64,000 nucleotides of DNA, from assembly GCA_019637855.1 (NCBI GenBank), contig JAHBUX010000001.1:271337-335336 (forward strand). Direction: 5' to 3'. The notes under the pieces were generated by a model. The model did no database searches. It was given only the letters and a program-made list of their open reading frames with translations, and was not told the origin of the DNA. This document shows positions 44,288-53,867 of this stretch, piece by piece (position 1 is the stretch's first letter; each line of letters starts with the position of its first letter). Source of the stretch: Bdellovibrionales bacterium. GTDB taxonomy: Bacteria; Bdellovibrionota; Bdellovibrionia; Bdellovibrionales; UBA1609. The position numbers and the translations under genes were made by a program.

Positions 44288-45700
44288 TTATGACTTCACG
44301 GTCGATTCAATGCGGGCACGAGCAGAACCCTTGGCCAGTGCGATCTCCACACTATCGCCAGCCTGCAATTGCTCGCTCGATTTGATTAGCTCGCCATCTT
44401 TGCGAGTGATCGAAAATCCACGTTCTAGAACTTTTAACGGCGAAACAGCGTCGAGCAAGGCGGACAAGCGGCCCAGACGCGATTGACGGATCTCAAGTCC
44501 GCGCACCATCGAGCCGTTCAAGCGGGCCTGCAACATGTCCACATCCTGGCGGCGACGCAAAATGGTTTCGCGCGGGGACGGTAGACGCGCGGCAAGCAAG
44601 CGCACATGCTGACGTTCGGTTTCAAAGTAGCGCAAAACGCCGGCTTCGAGACGCTGCGCGAGCTCATCACTACGCAAAGCCAGATCGAGCAAACGTCGCT
44701 TCGGATCCACCAATCGTTTGCTCAAACCCGTGACCAACTGACGGTCCATACGGAACTTTCCCGTGAGGGCCCGCCACAGGCGTGATTTCAAACCGTTGAT
44801 TTGCTCTTGAATTTCACCGGCGTTCTTACACACCAGCTCGGCCGCGGCCGACGGCGTCGGCGCGCGCAGGTCCGCCACAAAATCCGCAATGGTGAAATCG
44901 ATCTCATGCCCAACAGCCGAGATCGTGGGAATGCGCGAACCAGAAATCGCACGTGCGACTCGCTCATCGTTAAAGCCCCAAAGATCTTCAATGGAACCGC
45001 CGCCGCGACCGACGATCATCACATCGACGTCGGCAAGCTTTTGGGCATTGGCGATTCCCAGGCAGATTGAGTCCGGTGCACCAGCACCTTGCACGACAGC
45101 CGGGATCACGGTGACACGAAGACCTTTGAAACGACGATTCAAAATATTCAAGATATCGCGGATGGCCGCACCTGTCGGCGAGGTCACCACCGCCACATGC
45201 CGCGGCAATGCGGGCAGCGCTCTTTTGCGCGCGGGCGCAAACAAACCCTCGAGTTCGAGTTTGCGTTTCAGCTGATCGAAGGCCACTTGCAATGCCCCGG
45301 CGCCGACCGGCTCCATCATTTCGCAAAAAACCTGATATGTACCGCGCGGCTCGTAAACCGAAATTTTACCACGCACGATCACTTCCAAGCCGTCGTGCGG
45401 CTTGAAGCGCAAACCTTGATTAAAACCGCGGAACATCACCGCGTTGATAGAGGCCTTGGAATCCTTCAATGCAAAATAGAAATGGCCGGAACTGTGCGGC
45501 TTAAAGTTCGAAATCTCTCCCTTGATCCACAAAGTTTTATAGTCGTTCTCCAAGGTGGTTTTCACCGCCTTGTTAACGTCAGAAACGGAGAGAATTTTAG
45601 GTTCGGCTTTCTTAGCGGCCTCTTGCTTAGCTTCCGCGTCAGTAGCGGGAGCCGCGCAGGCGGAAGCAACGGCTTCGAAGTCCATACGCATCTGTTCCAT
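44288..45700 (-). CDS. xseA: Exodeoxyribonuclease VII large subunit
   Basis: A 470-residue XseA: N-terminal OB fold (LWIKGEISNFKPHSSGHFYF, ALKDSKASINAVMF), catalytic domain with VVTSPTGAAIRDILNIL, RGGGSIEDLWGFNDE, then the long coiled coil and a small C-terminal domain (VLERGFSITRKDGELI). It degrades single-stranded DNA to oligonucleotides without metal. It heads the six-gene operon ending with pepP. The N-terminal 35 residues are an Ala/Lys-rich extension, so the first ATG is uncertain. Confidence 0.95.
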   Translation of the reverse strand: MEQMRMDFEAVASACAAPATDAEAKQEAAKKAEPKILSVSDVNKAVKTTLENDYKTLWIKGEISNFKPHSSGHFYFALKDSKASINAVMFRGFNQGLRFKPHDGLEVIVRGKISVYEPRGTYQVFCEMMEPVGAGALQVAFDQLKRKLELEGLFAPARKRALPALPRHVAVVTSPTGAAIRDILNILNRRFKGLRVTVIPAVVQGAGAPDSICLGIANAQKLADVDVMIVGRGGGSIEDLWGFNDERVARAISGSRIPTISAVGHEIDFTIADFVADLRAPTPSAAAELVCKNAGEIQEQINGLKSRLWRALTGKFRMDRQLVTGLSKRLVDPKRRLLDLALRSDELAQRLEAGVLRYFETERQHVRLLAARLPSPRETILRRRQDVDMLQARLNGSMVRGLEIRQSRLGRLSALLDAVSPLKVLERGFSITRKDGELIKSSEQLQAGDSVEIALAKGSARARIESTVKS

Positions 45701-45729
45701 GGGTTGAAGAATCTACTCGAATTTAAGCG

Positions 45730-45969
45730 CTAAAGCCAAAGGTTTTGCAGAGACCAAACGCCGCCGACCACAAGGCAGATTAGACCAAGCCCGCGGTGAG
45801 CTTTTAATTGCTGGCTCATGGCGTAAGGCAGCCGAGATTCGGCCAGCTCGGAAAACAAAGGCGTGTTTAAAATGAAAGTCATCACGGCGCCGTAGGCGAA
45901 AACAAGGAATGGGAATAACAAGTCAAGTTTCTCGGGTGTCACCTCTGTCTTTTCGGCGCGCCATCTCAT
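45730..45969 (-). CDS. Small two-helix membrane protein, unknown function
   Basis: With the ATG at 45969 the protein has 79 residues and two membrane helices (about 17-33, LFPFLVFAYGAVMTFIL, and 59-76, LGLICLVVGGVWSLQNLW) linked by a short polar loop. No family recognised. The frame extends to 46086, but the extra N-terminal part is not hydrophobic and looks like noise; no good ribosome site is seen before either start. It lies 30 bases upstream of xseA and may be part of that operon. Confidence 0.45.
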   Translation of the reverse strand: MRWRAEKTEVTPEKLDLLFPFLVFAYGAVMTFILNTPLFSELAESRLPYAMSQQLKAHRGLGLICLVVGGVWSLQNLWL

Positions 45970-46087
45970 GTTGTTACAGGACGAAGTGCCAATTCTAGAA
46001 AAAACAGCTGCGGCACGGGTTTTGATGCCTGTGACGGCGCCTTGGAACTCTGCTAGGCTGACCGTAGTTCTGTGGGCTGATGACAAA

Positions 46088-46206
46088 AGTAAACCCTACA
46101 AGAACATTTTTGGGGGCCGTCCCTGGTGATGGTGTGCAAGCTCACTTTAAGTGAGAAGCCTAAAGTCGCTATCATGGTCACCCACCTTGACTAAAACGGG
46201 TTTACT
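46088..46206. ncRNA. Candidate structured RNA
   Basis: Inside the 419-base gap between the small membrane protein and the secreted coiled-coil protein, AGTAAACCC (46088-46096) pairs perfectly with GGGTTTACT (46198-46206), enclosing a 101-base interior that carries a perfect 15-base palindrome (CTCACTTTAAGTGAG, 46141-46155) and a GGTGA/TCACC pair. It has no coding frame and no motif I know (no SRP, 6S, RNase P or GEMM riboswitch signatures). The rest of the gap holds the palindrome and sigma-54 element described below. Orientation is undetermined; the hairpins fit either strand. Confidence 0.3.
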
Positions 46207-46307
46207 GGATCACTCATGCCCACAGGATTTTTTATCTCTTTCGTCATACCTGACGAGCCTTAAGCCCAGCCCCTGCAGCAAAGCCACTTCCCCTCTGGGA
46301 AACTCTG

Positions 46308-46320
46308 TCTCAAAATGAGA
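46308..46320. promoter_or_regulatory. Palindrome TCTCAAAATGAGA, copy 2
   Basis: Identical to the 30961 palindrome. It lies seven bases upstream of a sigma-54-like element and 69 bases upstream of the secreted coiled-coil gene. Its place immediately before a -24 box suggests a repressor or cofactor rather than an enhancer site. Confidence 0.5.
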
Positions 46321-46326
46321 ATAGCG

Positions 46327-46343
46327 CCGGCACCAAGGTTGCT
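46327..46343 (+). promoter_or_regulatory. Probable sigma-54 promoter of the 46389 gene
   Basis: CCGGCACCAAGGTTGCT matches the YTGGCACG-N4-TTGCW consensus at all but two positions, with GGCAC and TTGCT intact. Expected transcription start is about 35 bases before the ATG. Confidence 0.6.
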
Positions 46344-46388
46344 CATTTACCGTCATGCAAATCTCTCTTTTAGGAGGGTTGATCCCCA

Positions 46389-48122
46389 ATGTTTAAGATT
46401 GAGACAGTTGTTCGAGTGTTTGTGTTCACCGCTCTCCTCTGCGGGCAGGCCCTGCATGCACAAGACAAAACCAGCCAAGATGCTCTAGCTGCCGCCATCA
46501 ACAACGTTTGCGATGCGGACAGCAAACCGAAAAGCTACAACAAAGCGAAGTGTGAAGAGTTGACCACCAAAGCCACTTCTTCGGGTAGCAGTTACGGCTG
46601 CACCGGCGACTATGAAAGCGCATATAAGAAAGCTCAGGAGGAATTCCTCAATGCTTGTGGTGAAGCCGGCGTCAGCTCCGGCGGCCCAGCGGGAGATATC
46701 GGTTGCGGCTATGCGATGGCCCGATGCAAATGCTTAAGCGGCGGCCTCACCTCAAGCGAGCGCAGTAAATTGGAGTGCTCAGACGTAGAGTCCAAAAGCA
46801 GTAGCCGCTCGAGCAGCAAGGGTGGCGTGAACATGGACTCGGCTCGCCGTATGTTTAAATACTGCCCTGCTATGGCCTCCTCAGACTACAAAAAGAACCA
46901 GGAGAAACTGGATAAATCGAACGAGAAAATCGAGAGCGCCGAGGAAAAGCTTCCGGCGCTATTGGACGCGGTTCAAAAAGCACAGACGGATGCGGCCGAA
47001 AAGCAGGACAGTATCGACAAAGAAGAAGCCGACGCCGACGAAAAATTCGAGCAGGACACCGCTCAGGCCAAGCAGAAAAAAGAAGAAGAACAGAAGAGAA
47101 TCATGGATCAAATCTCGCAGATCCAATCGCAGATCGGCACGCTGGAAGAGCAGACCGGCCAACTCGACTTGAGTAAAGTGGATGCCGACATGAAGCGCAC
47201 GGAAACCATCACGCAGGTTGACCTCAACTGTCACGCGCAAGCCGCGGCCATCGTGGGTAAGAAGCAAGAGGAAGCGAAAGCTTTGCTGGCGGCTGGAAAG
47301 CTCAACAAGGGTGGTCAAAAAGCGATGATGAAGCGGGTGGGCATTTCCGACCGTCAAAGCTGGGAGCGAGAAGCCGCCAAATATTACCAATGGTGTCTGC
47401 AGAGCAAGCCGACCAAAGATTCGAAAGTGAGCGCCAATAAAGTCTACGACTCTATGGTTCGTCAGGCCGAAAAATCCAAAACCGACTTAAGAGCTCGCAA
47501 AGCTCAGTTGCTCGAGCAAATGAAGAAAATGAAAGATCCCAATGGTCAATGCGGTCAGGTCATGCCCAGTGCGGATGGCTCTAGCAGCGAGACCGAAATG
47601 TGTCGGGCGGCGCGCACCGCCGCCGAAGAGCAAGTGCGTTTGGGCAACGGTTGGATTCGCAAAAAACAGAACTTCGCGACACAGCGCAATCGGGCCGCGC
47701 AGGCCGCCCAGCAAGCCGTCCAGTCCAAAATGGCTCAGGCACAGCTCGCACAACGTAATTTAGACAGTGAAAAAACTCGCCGCGACAAACTACAAGAGTG
47801 GAACGATCTAGCCGACAAAAATGGCGTGAGCGAAGGTGAAAGAGCCAAGTTCGATAAAGCACAAGCCAAGTTTTCTGCCTTTAATGTGCAAGCACAAAAC
47901 TTAGTGTCCTGTTCGATGGCGGCCGAAAAACCGTGTGCCAATGGCAATGAGTGTGACCAAGCCTCTAAATTTTTCGAACTGGTCAATGCGGGCCGCAAAC
48001 CTGTGGACGACGCGATTGATCCGATCATGCTGGCTGATGACAACAGTGAAAGCGAAACGCCTCGCTCCTCCACCACGCAGCCGGCAAGCTCCGGCTCCTC
48101 TGCCCCCGGCGCCAATCAGTAG
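46389..48122 (+). CDS. Large secreted coiled-coil protein, unknown function
   Basis: A 577-residue protein. A signal peptide (cut after ALHA) is followed by a cysteine-containing N-terminal domain (about 25-145, eight cysteines), a coiled coil of about 150 residues with Lys/Glu/Gln heptads (from DYKKNQEKLDKSNEKIE), a second domain with paired cysteines (VDLNCHAQAAAIVG, YYQWCLQS), another helical stretch, a Cys-rich segment (VSCSMAAEKPCANGNECD) and a Ser/Thr/Pro-rich, non-conserved tail. No domain is recognised. AGGAGG precedes the ATG, and a sigma-54-like element and palindrome stand upstream. The disulfide content indicates a periplasmic or extracellular place. Confidence 0.75.
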   Translation: MFKIETVVRVFVFTALLCGQALHAQDKTSQDALAAAINNVCDADSKPKSYNKAKCEELTTKATSSGSSYGCTGDYESAYKKAQEEFLNACGEAGVSSGGPAGDIGCGYAMARCKCLSGGLTSSERSKLECSDVESKSSSRSSSKGGVNMDSARRMFKYCPAMASSDYKKNQEKLDKSNEKIESAEEKLPALLDAVQKAQTDAAEKQDSIDKEEADADEKFEQDTAQAKQKKEEEQKRIMDQISQIQSQIGTLEEQTGQLDLSKVDADMKRTETITQVDLNCHAQAAAIVGKKQEEAKALLAAGKLNKGGQKAMMKRVGISDRQSWEREAAKYYQWCLQSKPTKDSKVSANKVYDSMVRQAEKSKTDLRARKAQLLEQMKKMKDPNGQCGQVMPSADGSSSETEMCRAARTAAEEQVRLGNGWIRKKQNFATQRNRAAQAAQQAVQSKMAQAQLAQRNLDSEKTRRDKLQEWNDLADKNGVSEGERAKFDKAQAKFSAFNVQAQNLVSCSMAAEKPCANGNECDQASKFFELVNAGRKPVDDAIDPIMLADDNSESETPRSSTTQPASSGSSAPGANQ

Positions 48123-48135
48123 GAAATCTTCCCTC

Positions 48136-48155
48136 GCACCGCCTGAGCGCGGTGC
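48136..48155 (+). terminator. Hairpin after the 46389 gene, weak terminator
   Basis: GCACCGC / GCGGTGC with a 6-base loop, 14 bases after the stop, but without a T-tract. It may only stabilise the mRNA end. Confidence 0.3.
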
Positions 48156-48187
48156 GGCTTGGACTGGCGTCGCTATCCGCATCCCAC

Positions 48188-48193
48188 TATAAT
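48188..48193 (+). promoter_or_regulatory. Possible -10 element before the PBP gene
   Basis: A perfect TATAAT stands 36 bases before the PBP start; no matching -35 box is seen at 16-18 bases. Confidence 0.3.
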
Positions 48194-48228
48194 GATGCTT
48201 TCGTTCTCCACCCTCGAGGGAAGCATCT

Positions 48229-50937
48229 ATGTCCATACGCAATCTGATTCTGGCTTTGGGCGGTCTCGTCGTGATCGGCGCCATCACCGTGGCGCTGGTG
48301 ATCGCCAAGTTTTCAGCCGAGTTGCCCGAGTTGATCGGCATCGCTGACTACAAACCGCTGCAGATGAGCGCCGTGTATGACCGCAACGGCAAAAAATTCG
48401 GCGAGTTCTGGCGCCAGAAGCGGATTTTAACACCGTATGATCAGATCCCGCAGAATGTGATCCATGCCTTTATCGCCGCCGAGGATGCCAGCTTCTTCCA
48501 CCATAAAGGTTTGAACTACCTAGCTATCGCCCGCGCCTTCTTTGCCAATATGCAAACGGGTCGCAAAGGTCAGGGGGGATCAACGATCACTCAACAGGTA
48601 GCTCGCGGTCTCTTGCTCAGCAATGAGAAAACCTATTCACGTAAAATCAAAGAAGTTCTGATCGCTCGCAAAATGGAAGAGACATTGAAGAAAGAAGAGA
48701 TCATCTATCTCTATCTCAACCAGATTTTCTTAGGCCAGAACGCCTATGGTGTGGGCGCCGCCGCACAGATTTACTTCCGCAAAGATATTAAAGACCTTAC
48801 CGTTCCAGAAGCGGCGATTCTCGCTGGCCTTCCGCAAGCACCGAGCACTTATTCCCCGATCCGCAACCCGGCCGCCGCCAAAGTTCGCCAGCGCTACGTT
48901 CTTGAGCGCATGGCCGAAGAAGGCTTCATCACCAAAGAGCAAGCCCATCAGTACGCTATGGAGCCGGTTAAACTGTTCGTGAAAGAAAACTTCGAAGAGA
49001 TGGCGCCCTTTTACTTAGAAACGGTTCGCCAAATGGCCGTGGCCGCCGTCGGCGAAGAGATGGTGTTTGATAAGGGCGTGAAGATTTATACCAGCATGGA
49101 TTTCGACAAGCAGATCAAAGCGCAGGAGGAGATCCGCAACGGTCTGCGTGCGCTGGATAAGCGGCAAGGCTTTCGCGGACCACTCAAGAATCTGACCGAA
49201 ACCAAAGACATTGCCGAGTTTTTGCTCGAATCACGCAACAAGGCCATGGATGAATCCTCGCCTGAACGTATCATGAAAGCCGATGGCACCTTTGATCCAC
49301 GCGGCCCTCTGAATCTGACCGGCAAAGACGACAAGGGCCAGCCCATGCCGGTACTGCCCGCATATATTCCCATAGGAAAAATCGTCGACGGTGTGGTTAC
49401 CAAAGTGGATGATGTGGCGGGCCTCACCTATGTGCGCTTCGCCGAAACCAAGGGCTTGATCGACTTGGAGAGCATGGCCTGGGCCCGTAAACCCGATCCC
49501 AATCTGCGCTCAGAAGACGCCGCGATTAAAAAGCCCTCAGCCGCTTTGAAGGTCGGCGATGTGATTCATGTAAAAGTGATGGCTCCGGAGTTTAAATCCG
49601 AACGCCTCGATAAACATCTGGCGGAGCTGAAAAAGAAAAGCAAAGGCAAGGCGGGTGCAACCATCGAGCTCCCCGACTTCAAAGCCTACACTCGTCTAGA
49701 GCTGGAACAAGAGCCTTTGGTCGAAGGCGCTTTGTTGTCTGTGGATGAGCGCTCTGAAGATGTGATTGCTCTGGTCGGTGGTTATGATTTCGTGCGCTCA
49801 AAGTACAACCGCGCTTTGCAGGCCGCTCGTCAGACGGGGTCTTCTTTTAAAGCACTTGTCTACCTGGCGGCGCTGGACAAAGACTACACTCCAGCTACAC
49901 CGATCATCGATGCCCCGGTGGTTTACGAAGAAGTGGATGAAGGTCAAGATGGCGTCGGCGGCAAAGGCGCTAGCAAAGAGCCTGAGACCAAAACTTGGCG
50001 CCCGAAGAACAACTCCAACAAATTCGGCGGCGACGTTTTGTTCCGTAACGCTTTGATCAAGTCGCTCAACGTACCAACGGTGAAGATCATCGAGCGCACC
50101 GGAGTGGAATGGGCGGCCACTTATGCCCGCCGCTTAGGAATTTTTTCGCCCTTAAATATGGATTTCACTCTGGCTCTGGGTTCGAGCGGCGTCACTTTGT
50201 ATGAAATGACTCGCGCGTTCGGCACCATTGGCCGCATGGGACACAGACTGCGCCCGGTTGTGATTCGTAAGATTGTGGATCAGACCGGTAAAGAGATCGC
50301 CACAAATATCACTTTGGATGATCGTTATAAAGCCGAAGTCACGCGCATCGACGAAGAGTTTGAGCAACGCCGCCAGAACTATTTGAAAGAGACCACGCCT
50401 TCTAAAAAAGAACCGCCCATCTACTTCCAAGACAGTGACGTGGTTGTGCGCCCGCAGACAGCCTATGTGCTGACCACTATGTTGCAAGGTGTGGTGGATG
50501 AGGCCGGCGGAACCGGGGGCGCAGCTCGTAGCCTGGGCCGCCCAGTAGCAGGTAAAACAGGGACCACCTCGGCTTTCTATGACGCTTGGTTTATGGGCTA
50601 CACACCCGACATCGTGACTGGCGTTTGGGTCGGTTTTGACGAAGAAAAGACCATTGGGCGGGGCGAAGTGGGCGGTAAATCAGCCCTCCCCATCTGGCTG
50701 GAGTATATGAAATTTGCTCACGAAGGGTTGCCGCCGCGCGGTTTCCCGGTTCCTGACGGTATTGTGTTCGCCAATATTGACAACGAAACAGGACAACTGG
50801 TTTCCTCCAGTTCCAAAGCCGTCGTTCGGCAGGCCTTTATTGATGGGACCGAGCCTGGGTCAGTGACTAGCCCAACGGCCGCCAGAAAAGACGAAGAAGA
50901 CAAAAACTTCCTCAAAGAGGAAATGGAGAGCGAGTAA
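48229..50937 (+). CDS. mrcA: Class A penicillin-binding protein (PBP1A)
   Basis: A 902-residue bifunctional PBP: membrane anchor at 7-27, glycosyltransferase (GT51) domain with E85 in AAEDASFFHHKGLN, GGSTITQQVARGLLL and RKIKEVLIARKMEE; an OB-like insert (VDGVVTKVDDVAGLTYVRF) as in Gram-negative PBP1A; transpeptidase domain with S538-S-F-K541 (QTGSSFKALVYLAALD), the SxN motif in IKSLNVPTVK, and K776-T-G (AGKTGTTSAF). It polymerises and crosslinks peptidoglycan at the inner membrane. uvrA follows at two bases, an odd pairing. Confidence 0.95.
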   Translation: MSIRNLILALGGLVVIGAITVALVIAKFSAELPELIGIADYKPLQMSAVYDRNGKKFGEFWRQKRILTPYDQIPQNVIHAFIAAEDASFFHHKGLNYLAIARAFFANMQTGRKGQGGSTITQQVARGLLLSNEKTYSRKIKEVLIARKMEETLKKEEIIYLYLNQIFLGQNAYGVGAAAQIYFRKDIKDLTVPEAAILAGLPQAPSTYSPIRNPAAAKVRQRYVLERMAEEGFITKEQAHQYAMEPVKLFVKENFEEMAPFYLETVRQMAVAAVGEEMVFDKGVKIYTSMDFDKQIKAQEEIRNGLRALDKRQGFRGPLKNLTETKDIAEFLLESRNKAMDESSPERIMKADGTFDPRGPLNLTGKDDKGQPMPVLPAYIPIGKIVDGVVTKVDDVAGLTYVRFAETKGLIDLESMAWARKPDPNLRSEDAAIKKPSAALKVGDVIHVKVMAPEFKSERLDKHLAELKKKSKGKAGATIELPDFKAYTRLELEQEPLVEGALLSVDERSEDVIALVGGYDFVRSKYNRALQAARQTGSSFKALVYLAALDKDYTPATPIIDAPVVYEEVDEGQDGVGGKGASKEPETKTWRPKNNSNKFGGDVLFRNALIKSLNVPTVKIIERTGVEWAATYARRLGIFSPLNMDFTLALGSSGVTLYEMTRAFGTIGRMGHRLRPVVIRKIVDQTGKEIATNITLDDRYKAEVTRIDEEFEQRRQNYLKETTPSKKEPPIYFQDSDVVVRPQTAYVLTTMLQGVVDEAGGTGGAARSLGRPVAGKTGTTSAFYDAWFMGYTPDIVTGVWVGFDEEKTIGRGEVGGKSALPIWLEYMKFAHEGLPPRGFPVPDGIVFANIDNETGQLVSSSSKAVVRQAFIDGTEPGSVTSPTAARKDEEDKNFLKEEMESE

Positions 50938-50939
50938 TT

Positions 50940-53867
50940 TTGAAGAAATCGATACGCGCCTGGGGGATTAAGCAAAACAATCTAAAAGGCGTGGATATCG
51001 AGATTCCCATCGGGTCGTTCACCGTGGTGTGTGGCCCCAGCGGCTCAGGGAAAAGCTCGCTCGCGTTTGAGACTCTGTACGCCGAAGGCCAGCGCCGCTA
51101 CATCGAAAGCCTATCTTCCTACTCACGCCAATTTTTGAACAAAGCGCCCAAGCCGGATCTTGAGGGTATCGAGAATATCCCTCCGGCCATTTCGATCGAA
51201 CAAAAAAACTCCGTGAAATCGTCACGCTCAACCGTGGGCACCACCACCGAACTGATCGATTATCTGCGCTTGCTGTTTGAAAAGATCGGTCACGCCTACT
51301 GCCCCGATCACAAGCTGGAGCTGCATGTGGACTCGCCGTCTTCGGGCGCCGTTCGCATTCTGGAAAACTTCCCCGGTGAACGTGGCTATGTTCTAGTGCG
51401 CGTGCCAGAAAAAGACCGGGTGGTGAACGAGAAACGCCTGCTCGCTCTGCTGAAGTCCGAAGGCTTCCGCCGCATTTACGTGGGTAAGAAAACTCAACGC
51501 AAGCTCGAATGGAAAGAGGGACAACCATACGCCACTGTTGAAATGGGCGAGGTCCTAGATTTGGACGACCCGATCTTTACCAAGAAGGGCGTGCCGAAGT
51601 CTGAGTTTTTTATTGTGATCGATCGCCTGGTGTTTTCAACCGATGATCAAGGTCGCATCGCCGATTCGTTGGCGCAGGCCTATCACGCTTCAATGAAATA
51701 CTCGAAGGCGTACACGGCGGCGCAAGCCGAAGTGCTGACGGTCGACGGCAAGCGTTTGCTTTTGAGTGAAGACAATTCTTGCTCGGTGTGTGCGTTCAAA
51801 TTTCCTCTGATCACTTCAGCACTATTTTCATTCAACTCACCGGTGGGTGCGTGCCCCGACTGCAATGGCTTTGGCAACAAGTTGGACTTGGACCCATCGA
51901 AGGTAATTCCCAATCCGGAACTGTCGATCGGCCAAGGCGCTATTGCACCATTTGCCATGCCTAGCGCCGCTTACGATCGCAAAGCTCTGCGGGCTTTTTG
52001 CAAAAAGATGAAGATCGATCAGGACGCACCTTGGGCTAAACTTCCTGAAAAACAAAGGCAGCTGATCTGGAAGGGTAACGACGACTTCTACGGCGTTAAA
52101 GGTTTGTTCGAGTACCTGGAAACGAAGAAATACAAAATGCATGTGCGCGTGTTTATCTCACGCTTTAAAAGTCCGTTCACTTGCCCGACCTGCAATGGCT
52201 CGCGGCTTAAGCCCGAAGCGCTGCAGGTTTTGATTCGTAGTCATTCGATCGCAACGCTCGGCCACATGACCATCGAAGAGCTCTACGCTTTCGTGCAAGG
52301 CATTCAACTTAGCGAATACGAGCAGACGATCTGCGCCGAGCCGTTTCGTCAGATCCGCGAACGCTTACGCTTTTTGAATGACGTTGGCGTCGGCTATCTG
52401 ACGGTGGATCGTCCCACCAAAACATTGTCAGGGGGAGAGTTCCAGAGGCTGCAGCTCGCCAATCAACTCGGCATGGGTCTGTCGCGCACTTTGTATGTGT
52501 TGGACGAGCCGACCGTGGGCTTACATCCGCGCGATACCGATCGCTTGATTGGAATTTTGAAGCGATTGCGGGAACTCGGCAATACGCTGGTGGTGGTAGA
52601 ACACGATCACGATGTGATTCTCAACGCTACGGATGTGATTGAAATGGGCCCTGGCTCAGGTCACCTGGGCGGAGAAGTCATTTACAAGGGCGAGGCCAAG
52701 GCATTTTTAAAAGCGCCGCAGTCAAAGACGGCGGAGTATTTGCGCCCGAGCCCAAGCTGGGTACCGCTGCGTGAACCACGACCCGTGGATCTCAACGAGC
52801 ACAAGTATGTTCTGTCGTTCAAAGGCGTGAAGGGCCACAACTTAAAGAACGTGAACATCGATATCCCTTTGAATCGGTTGGTCACTGTGACGGGCGTGAG
52901 TGGCTCCGGTAAGTCCACTTTGGTCGCCAAGACAATCTATCCAGTGGTGGCGCGCCATTTAGGGGTCGAGTTCCTCCCCAGTATGGAATACAAAAGTGTG
53001 AAGGGCCTTGATCAAATCAAAGCTGTGGTTTTGATCGATCAATCCGCGATCGGTAAAACGGCGCGTAGCAATCCTCTCACCTATTTGAAGGTTTTTGATT
53101 CCGTTCGCAGCATTATGGCCAGCTCGAGTGAAGCGAAAGCGCGCGGCTACACCGCCGGGACGTTCAGTCTCAATGTGGACGGCGGGCGCTGCCCCGTGTG
53201 CAAGGGCTTGGGCTATGAGATGGTCGACATGCTTTTTATGGACGATATCGAGATCAAGTGCGATGCCTGCGATGGCAAGCGCTATCGTCCCGAGATTTTG
53301 GAAATCACATACAAGGGTAAGAACATTGACGATGTGCTGAATATGACCGTGGCGGAAGCTATGGATTTCTTCGTGGCCTATCCCAATGTTCGGCGGCCGT
53401 TATCTGTGTTGAAAGAAGTCGGCTTGGATTATCTGAAGCTCGGCCAGAGCGCCAATACCTTAAGCGGTGGTGAGTCCCAACGCATGAAGCTGGCGCGTGA
53501 ACTGGCGGGATCGCATCAGCAACGCACCCTCTACATTTTAGACGAACCGACCACTGGTTTGCACTTTCGCGAAGTGCATTTGCTGCTTAAGGTGTTGAAT
53601 CGTCTAGTGGAGGCCGGTAGCACGGTCCTTCTGGTCGAACATAACCTTGAAATCATTAAGCATTCGGATTACGTCATTGATCTTGGACCAGAAGCTGGCG
53701 ATAAGGGCGGGCAAATCATGGCCGAGGGAACACCTCAAGAGCTGATGAAGAAGGCCGCCAAGTCTCACACGGGACGCTTTTTGAAAGCGTATGTCGAACA
53801 ACTCGGGGGAGGGTCCCCCGCAGCTACGCGACGCGCGCCAGCTTCCTCGGCTGAAAGCAAGGCATGA
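50940..53867 (+). CDS. uvrA: Excinuclease ABC subunit UvrA
   Basis: A 975-residue UvrA, about 35 residues longer than E. coli UvrA, with two ABC modules. Module 1: Walker A GPSGSGKSS near residue 32, UvrB-binding domain (YCPDHKLELH), zinc pairs CSVC and CPDC, signature LSGGEFQRLQL. Module 2: Walker A GVSGSGKST near residue 650, zinc pairs CPVC and CDAC, signature LSGGESQRMKLARELAG. It scans DNA and loads UvrB at damage. The start is TTG two bases after the PBP stop; GGAG within the end of the PBP gene serves as ribosome site. The C-terminus (about 30 residues, Gly/Ala/Ser) is non-conserved. Confidence 0.95.
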   Translation: MKKSIRAWGIKQNNLKGVDIEIPIGSFTVVCGPSGSGKSSLAFETLYAEGQRRYIESLSSYSRQFLNKAPKPDLEGIENIPPAISIEQKNSVKSSRSTVGTTTELIDYLRLLFEKIGHAYCPDHKLELHVDSPSSGAVRILENFPGERGYVLVRVPEKDRVVNEKRLLALLKSEGFRRIYVGKKTQRKLEWKEGQPYATVEMGEVLDLDDPIFTKKGVPKSEFFIVIDRLVFSTDDQGRIADSLAQAYHASMKYSKAYTAAQAEVLTVDGKRLLLSEDNSCSVCAFKFPLITSALFSFNSPVGACPDCNGFGNKLDLDPSKVIPNPELSIGQGAIAPFAMPSAAYDRKALRAFCKKMKIDQDAPWAKLPEKQRQLIWKGNDDFYGVKGLFEYLETKKYKMHVRVFISRFKSPFTCPTCNGSRLKPEALQVLIRSHSIATLGHMTIEELYAFVQGIQLSEYEQTICAEPFRQIRERLRFLNDVGVGYLTVDRPTKTLSGGEFQRLQLANQLGMGLSRTLYVLDEPTVGLHPRDTDRLIGILKRLRELGNTLVVVEHDHDVILNATDVIEMGPGSGHLGGEVIYKGEAKAFLKAPQSKTAEYLRPSPSWVPLREPRPVDLNEHKYVLSFKGVKGHNLKNVNIDIPLNRLVTVTGVSGSGKSTLVAKTIYPVVARHLGVEFLPSMEYKSVKGLDQIKAVVLIDQSAIGKTARSNPLTYLKVFDSVRSIMASSSEAKARGYTAGTFSLNVDGGRCPVCKGLGYEMVDMLFMDDIEIKCDACDGKRYRPEILEITYKGKNIDDVLNMTVAEAMDFFVAYPNVRRPLSVLKEVGLDYLKLGQSANTLSGGESQRMKLARELAGSHQQRTLYILDEPTTGLHFREVHLLLKVLNRLVEAGSTVLLVEHNLEIIKHSDYVIDLGPEAGDKGGQIMAEGTPQELMKKAAKSHTGRFLKAYVEQLGGGSPAATRRAPASSAESKA

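Noticed and set aside
46088-46206. Known RNA family (6S, SRP, RNase P or GEMM-type c-di-GMP riboswitch) for the structured region
   Set aside because: None of the conserved loops of these RNAs is present; kept only as an unassigned candidate.
50940-53867. UvrA paralogue lacking the UvrB-binding domain
   Set aside because: The YCPDH segment and the following domain are present as in standard UvrA, so it is called the normal protein.
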